Both the position numbers and the translations under genes were made by a program. DNA of 22,187 nucleotides from Acidobacteriota bacterium (GTDB taxonomy: Bacteria; Acidobacteriota; Terriglobia; Terriglobales; Acidobacteriaceae). A model generated the notes under the pieces. It did no database searches. It saw only the letters and a list, made by a program, of their open reading frames with translations, and was not told the DNA's origin. Where the stretch lies: positions 1 through 22,187 of the forward strand of contig JAJZFR010000352.1 of the NCBI GenBank assembly GCA_021805265.1, written 5' to 3'. Shown here in pieces: positions 7,740 through 14,606 of the stretch (its first letter is position 1; every line of letters starts with the position of its first letter).

Positions 7740-9578
7740 ATGCGGACAGGGATGCGGACACAAGTGCGGACGCGACGGGAGTTTCTGAAGGACGGCTGCC
7801 TGGTGGGTGTGGCGGCTGCACTGGGCGCTGGATCGGGAGCACTGGCTGAGGGTGAAGCCAAGCCGCTGGCTCAGTTTGACTACGGCGACGTGTCGTTGGC
7901 CTCGGGCCGGTGTGAGGGGCAGTTCGCTCAGACGCAATCTGTGCTGATGGGCTTGAATGAAGATGCATTGCTTCGGCCATGGCGGGTGCGAGCCGGGTTG
8001 CCGGCGCCGGGGCCGCAGTTGGGCGGCTGGTACGACGAGGGCGGCTTTGCGCCGGGGCATGCGTTTGGTCAGTGGATTTCAGCGCTGTCGCGCGGGTATG
8101 CTGCGGATCGCGATCCGGCCAAGCGGGAGCGGGTTGCGCGCCTGCTTGATCTCTATGAGCCGGTGATTTCGGCCCGTTTTTACCAGGACTTTCGCTTTCC
8201 AAGCTATGACTACGACAAGATGGTGATCGGTTTGATTGATGCGCACCGGTTTGCCGGGATCGAGAAGGCATTTTCCCTGCTGGATCGCACCACGGATGCG
8301 GCGGGACCGAATCTGCCACCGAAGGCGCTCGAGCGCGGCGCGGAGCAGCGCGAGTGGCGAGCCTCGGTGAAGGACAAGACGAGCGACGACTATACCTGGG
8401 ATGAGCCGTATACTCTGCCGGAAAATCTGTATCTTGCGGCGGATCGTGGCGCGGGAGAGCGGTATCGCCGCATGGCAGGGCGTTACCTGCTCGACGCGAC
8501 CTGGTTCGACCCTCTGGCGGCAGGCCAGAATGTGCTGGCAGGGCGCCATGCCTATAGCTTTTGCAACTCGCTGAGTTCGGCGATGCAGGCCTATCTTTCG
8601 GCGGGCAGCGAGAAACATCTGCTCGCGGCGAAGAATGGTTTTCAGATGATCGCGGCCCAGAGTTATGCGACCGGCGGCTGGGGGCCGAATGAAGCTTTTG
8701 TCGAACCGGGGACGGGCGCGCTGAAGGCCAGTCTGACAAAGACTCATAGCAGCTTCGAGACCCCGTGCGGGAGTTATGCGCAGTCCAAGCTGTCAAGATA
8801 CCTGCTTCGAGTAACTCGGGATGGGATGTACGGCGACAGCATGGAGCGGGTGATCTATAACACGGTGCTGGGTGCGAAGCCGCTCGAACCGGACGGTCGG
8901 GCATTCTATTACTCGGACTATAGCAACCAGGGCAGCAAGTTTTATTTCAAGGATGCGTGGCCGTGCTGCGCGGGAACGCTCCCGCAGGTTGCTGCCGATT
9001 ACAGGATCATGACCTACCTGCGCGGCGAGGATGGGGTGTATGTGAATTTGTATCTGCCTTCGACTCTGCGCTGGACGAATGGCGATGGTGCCGAGATCGT
9101 GCTGACGCAGACCGGAGAGTATCCGCTGGAAGGCCGTGTGCGACTGACGGTCGAGTCGGCCCGGGCCAGTGAATTCGCGCTGTGGCTGCGGATTCCGCGC
9201 TGGGCGCAGAATGGCGCGACGATCCGGGTGAATGGAAAGGCAGTAAACGCGTTGACGATGCGCGGATTCGCGCGCGTTGCCCGACGTTGGCAAAGCGGAG
9301 ATAGCGTGGAGTTGGACTTACCGTTGACGATGCGGCTGGAGGTCATCGAGCCGGAGTCGCGGGGGACGCGAGCCGTGATGCGCGGGCCTCTGGTGTTGTT
9401 TGCACTGGGTGAGGATGCGTCGCCGGTGACCGGGGCGCAGTTGCTGGCTGCAACCCGAGAAGGATCGAGCGCGGTGTGGCGCGCCGAGGCGACGGCGGGA
9501 TCTGTGCTGCTGACGCCGTTTACCGAGATTGGCGACGGACACTATCGGACGTATCTCGATCTGGCGAAAAAGGCCTGA
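7740..9578 (+). CDS. Tat-exported GH127-like (DUF1680) glycoside hydrolase, putative beta-L-arabinofuranosidase
   Basis: A 612-residue protein related to beta-L-arabinofuranosidases (DUF1680). A twin-arginine signal is visible (RREFLK, residues 12-17, then a hydrophobic run ending in GSGALA near 31-36), so it is probably exported folded. The zinc/catalytic cysteine pattern of GH127 is recognisable: a Glu-Cys pair in FETPCGSYAQSKLSRYLL (Glu340, Cys343) and a Cys pair in AWPCCAGTLPQ (Cys409, Cys410). Most relatives I know have Glu-x-Cys here, so the extra residue is notable. A beta-rich C-terminal part follows (about 440-612). The longer frame begins at TTG 7698, but ATG 7740 has GAGGTGA (7726-7732) 7 nt upstream and puts the Tat motif in its usual place. 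Substrate is inferred from family only. It ends 9 nt before a convergent gene. Confidence 0.87.
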   Translation: MRTGMRTQVRTRREFLKDGCLVGVAAALGAGSGALAEGEAKPLAQFDYGDVSLASGRCEGQFAQTQSVLMGLNEDALLRPWRVRAGLPAPGPQLGGWYDEGGFAPGHAFGQWISALSRGYAADRDPAKRERVARLLDLYEPVISARFYQDFRFPSYDYDKMVIGLIDAHRFAGIEKAFSLLDRTTDAAGPNLPPKALERGAEQREWRASVKDKTSDDYTWDEPYTLPENLYLAADRGAGERYRRMAGRYLLDATWFDPLAAGQNVLAGRHAYSFCNSLSSAMQAYLSAGSEKHLLAAKNGFQMIAAQSYATGGWGPNEAFVEPGTGALKASLTKTHSSFETPCGSYAQSKLSRYLLRVTRDGMYGDSMERVIYNTVLGAKPLEPDGRAFYYSDYSNQGSKFYFKDAWPCCAGTLPQVAADYRIMTYLRGEDGVYVNLYLPSTLRWTNGDGAEIVLTQTGEYPLEGRVRLTVESARASEFALWLRIPRWAQNGATIRVNGKAVNALTMRGFARVARRWQSGDSVELDLPLTMRLEVIEPESRGTRAVMRGPLVLFALGEDASPVTGAQLLAATREGSSAVWRAEATAGSVLLTPFTEIGDGHYRTYLDLAKKA

Positions 9579-9587
9579 TTCGAGTAC

Positions 9588-10238
9588 TTACTCGCGGACA
9601 ACTTTGACGAAGATGCCCTCAGGAAGCTGACCATCGACGAGGTGGACGACCCCATTTTTGACAAAGCCGTCAAACACTTGACGCACCGGCTTTGTGGCGG
9701 ATTGTCTCTCCGGTCGATCAGCGGGAGATTGCTCGAAGGGGGCGGGTCTGCGTGGGGCGGGTTCGGGAGTGGCAGTTTGCCGAACGCGCCCCATCCCCCT
9801 GTCCATGGCCTCGTTGGCGAGTTGGTCGGCGAGCTTGTTTCCGCCGCGCAGCGTGTGTTGGATTTCAAAGCGATCAAGCTGGCTGGCGCGTTGGCGGGCT
9901 TCCTCCCAGAGCGGGCGCAGGTCCGGGCTGTTGACCTTGTATTTGCCCTGCATCTGTTTGACCATGAGCTCCGAGTCAGCGACTACGCGCAGGCGTGGGA
10001 AGCCGTTTTCGATGGCCCAGGCGAGCACGGCCAGCAGGGCGGAGTATTCGGCGTAATTGTTGGTGCGCTTGCCGAGAAATTCGCTGAGCCGTGCAAGCAC
10101 TTTTCCCCGCGCATCCTCGATTACGGCACCGAAGCCGGCAGGGCCGGGGTTGCCGCGCGATCCACCGTCACAGTGAGCGATCACCATCTCCGCCGACGGG
10201 ACGGCGGACGCTTGAGAAAACAGGTCTGGCATAAACAT
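9588..10238 (-). CDS. RNase HI family protein with C-terminal antitoxin-like tail
   Basis: RNase HI enzymes cut the RNA strand of RNA-DNA hybrids. Residues about 18-148 form the domain, with the catalytic acid set in place: Asp24 (CDGGSRGNPGPAG), Glu64 (NYAEYSAL), Asp88 (VADSEL) and Asp138 (KLADQLANEAMD). A proline- and arginine-rich linker (about 155-185) leads to a compact tail (186-216) with the pattern F-x-G-x-V-x-NG-V-x-L-x-DG-x-LPEG-x-x-V-x-V. That pattern resembles the small beta-barrel of AF2212/DUF104 antitoxin-like proteins. Length is 216 residues, against about 150 for a bare domain. The start is ATG 10238, with an ATG two codons in (10232) as alternative; the ribosome binding site is weak (GGAAG about 10 nt upstream). 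It is divergent from the sigma-factor gene and convergent with the glycoside hydrolase gene. Confidence 0.88.
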   Translation of the reverse strand: MFMPDLFSQASAVPSAEMVIAHCDGGSRGNPGPAGFGAVIEDARGKVLARLSEFLGKRTNNYAEYSALLAVLAWAIENGFPRLRVVADSELMVKQMQGKYKVNSPDLRPLWEEARQRASQLDRFEIQHTLRGGNKLADQLANEAMDRGMGRVRQTATPEPAPRRPAPFEQSPADRPERQSATKPVRQVFDGFVKNGVVHLVDGQLPEGIFVKVVRE

Positions 10239-10371
10239 CAGTGTATCGCTTCCACCCGGCGAGAAATTGTGGTCGAAACCGACTGACTGCGGGGGGAAGC
10301 GCTCACCAAATACGCGCTCCGGCGTCCATTCCGATAGCGGTGAGACGGGCGCTCAGGGAGAGCATGAATCG

Positions 10372-11133
10372 ATGGCGAGCGATGCGATTGTTCCGTTGAA
10401 TTCCTCCATGCTGGCCGCGTGGTCACAGAGGCTGGCAGTACAATCCTCAGTAGGCATGGAGATCAAGCTCACCAACGGAGCCAGCAAGGGCCAACTCGCT
10501 CGGAACCGCAGTCAGCTATCAGGTAGCGGAGTGGATGCAGAAGAGCGCCTGCGCCTGCGCGCCACGGAAATGGATCTGATTCGCGAAGCTCAGGCTGGCT
10601 CACGAAGCGCATTTGACGCCTTGGTGCGGCAATATGAGCATCAGGTTCTGCGCTTGGCCCTGCACCTGACAGGCAGCGAGCAGGACGCTGAGGATATTTA
10701 TCAGGAAGCGTTCCTCAAGGCGTTTCGCTATCTGGGCAATTTTCGCTTCGAGTGTTCGTTTTACACCTGGATTTATCGAATTGTGACCAATCTGTGTCTC
10801 GATCAACTGCGGCGAAAGAAGACGCGACGCGAGGACTCATCTGTGGTCACCGATCATCAGGGCGACGAAATCGATCTGATGGTTTCGGTCTCCGATGATC
10901 GTTCCTTTTCCAACCCCGGTCGCGAACTGGATCGCAAGGTGCTCGGGGAGCGAATTCGCCAGGCGCTGGACACGTTGACGCCCCGCGAGCGCACGGTATT
11001 CGAGTTGAAGCACTATCAGGGGCTGCGGCTGAGAACAATCGGCGAGATGTTGCACACGACCGAAGAGACAGCGAAGAATACCTTGTTTCGCGCAACGAAA
11101 AAATTACGAACTCAATTATCCGGACTGCGATAA
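10372..11133 (+). CDS. ECF-type RNA polymerase sigma factor
   Basis: Directs RNA polymerase to a specific promoter set. With the ATG at 10372 the protein has 253 residues. Region 2 spans about 83-150 (FDALVRQYEHQVLRLAL, DAEDIYQEAFLKAFRY, SFYTWIYRIVTNLCLDQLRR), and region 4 spans about 195-248 (LTPRERTVFELKHYQGL, IGEMLHTTEETAKNTLFRA). There is no region 1.2 or 3, so it is ECF-like (RpoE/SigW group). The N-terminal 65 residues are not conserved. The start is uncertain: 10372 has GGAG 11 nt upstream, while ATG 10456 and ATG 10570 are shorter options. An anti-sigma gene follows after 93 nt, suggesting the usual sigma/anti-sigma partnership. Confidence 0.9.
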   Translation: MASDAIVPLNSSMLAAWSQRLAVQSSVGMEIKLTNGASKGQLARNRSQLSGSGVDAEERLRLRATEMDLIREAQAGSRSAFDALVRQYEHQVLRLALHLTGSEQDAEDIYQEAFLKAFRYLGNFRFECSFYTWIYRIVTNLCLDQLRRKKTRREDSSVVTDHQGDEIDLMVSVSDDRSFSNPGRELDRKVLGERIRQALDTLTPRERTVFELKHYQGLRLRTIGEMLHTTEETAKNTLFRATKKLRTQLSGLR

Positions 11134-11226
11134 GAAGACAGTTGACAAGAGATTGCCCGGAGCATGCATGAACCGAGGCAACGAAAACACTGGAACCAAA
11201 ACTCAGAGGCAGACAGGACGTAGACA

Positions 11227-12237
11227 ATGACGTGTAACGAAACACACATGGCGATGGTGCTGGCGGTGTATGGAGAACTGCCCGATGACCGGATGCACCT
11301 TTTGCGTCAGCATCTGGAGGCGTGTACGGTGTGCGCCGAGGAACTTGAGCAACTGCTTGCGCTGAAGACGCTGGCGGATGCCCATCCGGTGGACGAACCG
11401 GAGGCGAATCTTGTGGCACGGTCGCGATTGCGACTGGAAGAAGCGCTGGATCGCCTGCCGCCCAAGCGCTGGTATGACCGAGCAGCGGAATGGCTGACCC
11501 GGACTGCGGCGGGATTGCAGGCGGCACCGGTAGCGGCCAGCCTTTTACTTTTGGCGGGTGCGGGCGCGGGTGGCTTGGTTGGGTATCAGTTTGCCGCGCG
11601 CCATCAGGCTAACCTGGTCACAGCGCGCGAGAGTGACAGTGTGCCAGCGAAGGCCGAGTCTGCATCGGCGTTCAACGGATCGGCAACGGACGAAAATATC
11701 GTAAGCGTTTCGCAGATTGTACAAATTCCCCGCTCCAGGATGATCGAAGTGAACTACAGCGCGCTCGAACCGCGCCAGGTGCGCGGATCGATCGAGAATC
11801 CGCAGATTCGCCAGTTACTCATGTTGGCAGCGCAGGATGCTCCGAACGCAGCCGTTCGGAATAACTCGGTCGCCCTGCTCGCGGCTGAATGTCGATCTGG
11901 ACGCGGCTGCGCGGGTACGGATGCATTCGGGGGGAATCTGCGCGAGGCGCTGATGGTTGCGCTGCGCTATGACCGCAGCGCGGCGGTTCGCGCCAAGGCG
12001 CTCGAAGGTTTGCAGCCCTATGTGAGCGATGACGTCGAGGTACGCGACGCCCTGTTGGAAGTATTGATGAATGATGCGGATGCGCAGATTCGCTCTGCGG
12101 CAATTGCCATGCTCGCGCCAGTCGATGCGGACTCGAGTGTGCGCCAGGTGTTGTCAACCGTCGAGACCGAGGATGATAACCCGCATATTCGCGATGCGTC
12201 GCGCCTGGTCTTGCAGCGCGTCTCCGAGATTCAGTAG
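11227..12237 (+). CDS. membrane anti-sigma factor with zinc finger and HEAT-like repeats
   Basis: A 336-residue protein, likely the inhibitor of the preceding sigma factor. The N-terminus carries a ZAS-type motif H-x3-C-x2-C (His29, Cys33, Cys36) typical of zf-HC2 anti-sigma domains. One transmembrane segment follows (about 99-122, AAPVAASLLLLAGAG...), giving a cytoplasmic N-terminus and a probable periplasmic C-terminus. Residues about 190-335 contain alpha-helical repeats of HEAT type (for example AAVRAKALEGLQPYV, AQIRSAAIAMLAPV, PHIRDASRLVLQRV). HEAT repeats bind proteins, so the outer part may sense a partner. That is inference. The start ATG has AGGA 8 nt upstream. It is followed on the same strand by a PDZ protein. 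Confidence 0.85.
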   Translation: MTCNETHMAMVLAVYGELPDDRMHLLRQHLEACTVCAEELEQLLALKTLADAHPVDEPEANLVARSRLRLEEALDRLPPKRWYDRAAEWLTRTAAGLQAAPVAASLLLLAGAGAGGLVGYQFAARHQANLVTARESDSVPAKAESASAFNGSATDENIVSVSQIVQIPRSRMIEVNYSALEPRQVRGSIENPQIRQLLMLAAQDAPNAAVRNNSVALLAAECRSGRGCAGTDAFGGNLREALMVALRYDRSAAVRAKALEGLQPYVSDDVEVRDALLEVLMNDADAQIRSAAIAMLAPVDADSSVRQVLSTVETEDDNPHIRDASRLVLQRVSEIQ

Positions 12238-12355
12238 GCATTCGAGTCATTAGGGATGGAGTTGGGCGTTCGACAAACGGCATGAACTGAAAAGCTTTCA
12301 CAAACGCATTTCAAATTGCGTGTGGAGAAAAGCAGACAGGTTGGGAGAGGTTGCG

Positions 12356-13228
12356 ATGCAGTTCTTTATGAGGCCAGGGAAAAACGTGTTGTGGAAGATG
12401 CTTGGGATGACGCTGGGGATTGGAACCCTGATGATCGGCCCGAGAGCGCGGGGAGAAGGATTGCAGCCTGAAGATTTTGTAGCGCAGATGCGAATGCTGT
12501 TGCATACACAGTCCAGAGGCTATCTTGGAGTGGATGTTGCCGACGTAAGTCAGGAGCAGGCACAGGAGCTGCGCCTTCAGGACAGGCATGGAGCCGAGAT
12601 CACGATTCTGGATCATGATGCGCCCGCAGGAAAAATGGGACTGCGTGTTCATGACGTAATTCTCTCGATGGACGGAAAAGATGTATTGAATGCGGAGCAG
12701 TTCAAGCAGAGGTTGCGCGCGGAGCCAGCCGGACGCAGGTTGAAACTCGTGGTGAACCGCGATGGCGTATTGGAAACAATCGGTGTACAGATGGCGGACC
12801 GGCGCAAGGTGGAGCAGGAAGCGAAGCAGGAAATATCGGACTCTTATCCCTCGGTCGGAGCGCAAGGATTTCTCTCCGGCGGATCGGGCGATGTGCCGTC
12901 CATGCCTGGCGGAGCTTTTCATCTGTGGGGCATTGGCGGCAGTTTTCATATCGGAGCGCTGGTCGAGCCATTGACCGCGCAGATGGAAGATTTTCTCGGT
13001 GTCAGCAACGGCATCATCGTGAAGAGTGTTGCGCGACGCAGCGCGGCGGATCGTGCCGGGTTGAAGGCGCATGATGTCATTCTGCAGGTGGGCAACGAAA
13101 ATATCGCCACGACCAGCGACTGGGAGCGGCTGTTGCGTGCCAGCGGTGGCAAAGCGGTTCCTGTTTCAATTCTCCGTGACCGAAATCGCCAGACTATGTG
13201 GCTCCAGGTGAACGACAAACAGCATTGA
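12356..13228 (+). CDS. exported protein with two PDZ domains
   Basis: A 290-residue protein without a visible protease domain. An N-terminal hydrophobic stretch (about 11-28, VLWKMLGMTLGIGTLMIG), followed by a polar ARGEG, looks like a signal peptide or anchor. PDZ 1 spans about 55-146 (RGYLGVDV, MGLRVHDVILSMDGKDV). PDZ 2 spans about 204-286 (GIIVKSVARRSAADRAGLKAHDVILQVGNENI). A glycine-rich linker joins them. PDZ domains bind C-terminal peptides; DegS and RseP use them to sense misfolded envelope proteins. As this gene follows a sigma/anti-sigma pair, a role in envelope-stress signalling is a reasonable guess. Start ATG 12356 has GGGAG 8 nt upstream; the frame is open from GTG 12320 without a good site. 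The leader contains a weak hairpin (ACGCA 12304-12308 with TGCGT 12317-12321). Confidence 0.85.
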   Translation: MQFFMRPGKNVLWKMLGMTLGIGTLMIGPRARGEGLQPEDFVAQMRMLLHTQSRGYLGVDVADVSQEQAQELRLQDRHGAEITILDHDAPAGKMGLRVHDVILSMDGKDVLNAEQFKQRLRAEPAGRRLKLVVNRDGVLETIGVQMADRRKVEQEAKQEISDSYPSVGAQGFLSGGSGDVPSMPGGAFHLWGIGGSFHIGALVEPLTAQMEDFLGVSNGIIVKSVARRSAADRAGLKAHDVILQVGNENIATTSDWERLLRASGGKAVPVSILRDRNRQTMWLQVNDKQH

Positions 13229-13252
13229 AAGATCGCTGCGGACGAAGAGGGA

Positions 13253-13321
13253 ATGATGCTGGCGGATACTGCTCCCGGCAAGTCAGAGTGGCTCGTCTTG
13301 GACCTCCTCTCTCGATTGTGA
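13253..13321 (+). CDS. candidate 22-codon leader ORF before the radical SAM gene
   Basis: A short frame begins ATG ATG (13253/13256) next to GAGGG (13247-13251) and ends with TGA at 13319-13321, directly before the TTG at 13322 that opens the radical SAM frame. The frame is the same, so only this stop codon separates the two. It could be a coupling or leader peptide, or the remnant of a longer N-terminus interrupted by a stop. The spacing of the ribosome binding site is short. Translation is unproven. Confidence 0.25.
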   Translation: MMLADTAPGKSEWLVLDLLSRL

Positions 13322-13333
13322 TTGAATAAAGAG

Positions 13334-14380
13334 ATGGAGATTGCTCGGAAACAGACTGTGCGCGGCCAGGCTCTCGCTGCCATGCGCAGGATTCGAGAGT
13401 TGGCGCTGGTAGGCAAGGCGCTGGCCTCGACCGGGCATCCGGTGATGGCGCAGATTGTTCCCATGCGTTTCTGCAATCTCTCCTGTGCGTACTGCAACGA
13501 ATACGACAAGGTTTCAGAGCCTGTTCCGATCGCAGAGATGCGGCGCCGCATCGATCATCTGGGGCGACTGGGAACCAGCATCATCACCATCTCCGGCGGC
13601 GAGCCACTCACTCACCCTGACCTCGACGACGTGATCCGGCAGATGCGCAAAGTCGGCGCGATGGCTGGAATGATTACCAACGGCTATCTGCTGAATGAGG
13701 AACGCATCGAACGGTTGAATCGCGCCGGTCTCGATCACATGCAGATTTCCATCGATAATATCGAGCCTGACGAAGTATCGAAAAAAAGCCTCAAGGTGCT
13801 GGACAAAAAGCTGCAAATGCTGGCCCAGCACGCCGAGTTTCATGTCAATATTAATTCGGTCGTCGGCGGCGGGATCAAGGAGCCGAACGATGCTCTGGTC
13901 ATCGGGCGTCGCGCTCTGGCGCTCGGGTTTACATCGACGATTGGCATTATCCACGACGGTAGCGGACAACTGAAGCCGTTGAAGGACAATGAGGCGCGCG
14001 TCTACTTTGAAATGCGCGGAATGAAGAAGCGAAACTATTCCCGCTTCAATCATTTTCAGGAAGCGATTGCGCAGGGAAGACCGAACGACTGGCGTTGTCG
14101 CGCCGGTTCGCGGTATTTATACATCTGCGAAAACGGGCTTGTGCACTATTGCTCGCAGCAGCGTGGGTTTCCCGGTGTACCCTTGGCCGAGTATACGCAA
14201 CACGATGTACACCGTGAATACAGGACGGCGAAGACCTGCTCACCCAACTGCACCATCAGTTGTGTGCATCAAATCAGCTATATCGATCACTGGCGCAGTC
14301 CACAGAAGTACACCGTTTCGCCGGGTCAGGGTCACGCCAAGCCCTCCCAGGAACTGGTCACCATCAGCGGCGCGGAATAG
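13334..14380 (+). CDS. radical SAM protein with SPASM-like C-terminal cysteines
   Basis: Radical SAM enzymes use a 4Fe-4S cluster and S-adenosylmethionine to start radical chemistry. The cluster motif C-x3-C-x2-C is present (Cys47, Cys51, Cys54 in RFCNLSCAYCNEY), as is the SAM-binding GGEP (ISGGEPL, 87-92). The C-terminal part has six further cysteines (Cys255, 265, 273, 302, 306, 310) arranged like an auxiliary SPASM-type cluster region, as in peptide- or protein-modifying members. I do not recognise the substrate and assign no gene name. No precursor peptide gene is obvious nearby. The start is uncertain: ATG 13334 and TTG 13322 both lack a clear ribosome binding site. It is the last gene of the sigma/PDZ strand run, 105 nt after the PDZ gene. 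Confidence 0.85.
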   Translation: MEIARKQTVRGQALAAMRRIRELALVGKALASTGHPVMAQIVPMRFCNLSCAYCNEYDKVSEPVPIAEMRRRIDHLGRLGTSIITISGGEPLTHPDLDDVIRQMRKVGAMAGMITNGYLLNEERIERLNRAGLDHMQISIDNIEPDEVSKKSLKVLDKKLQMLAQHAEFHVNINSVVGGGIKEPNDALVIGRRALALGFTSTIGIIHDGSGQLKPLKDNEARVYFEMRGMKKRNYSRFNHFQEAIAQGRPNDWRCRAGSRYLYICENGLVHYCSQQRGFPGVPLAEYTQHDVHREYRTAKTCSPNCTISCVHQISYIDHWRSPQKYTVSPGQGHAKPSQELVTISGAE

Positions 14381-14393
14381 CTCGCCATCGATG

Positions 14394-14425
14394 GATGATT
14401 CGACCACGGCCCGGTTCGACTCATC
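14394..14425 (+). other. imperfect hairpin after the radical SAM gene
   Basis: GATGA (14394-14398) pairs with TCATC (14421-14425), continuing inward with TCG/CGA and ACC/GGT around small mismatches and a bulge; the loop is ACGGCCC. No T-tract follows, so it is not a convincing terminator and may only protect the mRNA end. The rest of the 226-nt gap before otsA (14381-14606) holds a short direct repeat, GAGTGATC, at about 14459 and 14473. Confidence 0.3.
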
Positions 14426-14606
14426 ATCGTCGGACTGCAATCAATTCGAACCAGAAGCGAGTGATCCAATCGAGTGATCGATCGTACGCGGCGCTTTCGT
14501 GCGCAAGCTATCGGATCGCTTCTTTCCGGTAGACCGTCATTCAGCGCGCACTGGATGCTTCGAATTCGCGGGTGACGCGTGGATAGCCGACGCCGGAAGG
14601 AGGAAG

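Noticed and set aside
7159..8904. 581-codon minus-strand open frame opposite yqeY and the glycoside hydrolase gene
   Set aside because: Its product is extremely rich in Pro, Arg, Ser and Ala, typical of an antisense shadow, and it covers two well-supported genes.
9581..9594. CGAGTA/TACTCG hairpin between the glycoside hydrolase and RNase HI genes as a terminator
   Set aside because: The loop would be only two bases and no T-tract follows on either strand.
11142..11170. TTGACA after the sigma-factor gene as the -35 box of an anti-sigma promoter
   Set aside because: No acceptable -10 box at 16-18 bp spacing; the hexamer alone is weak evidence.
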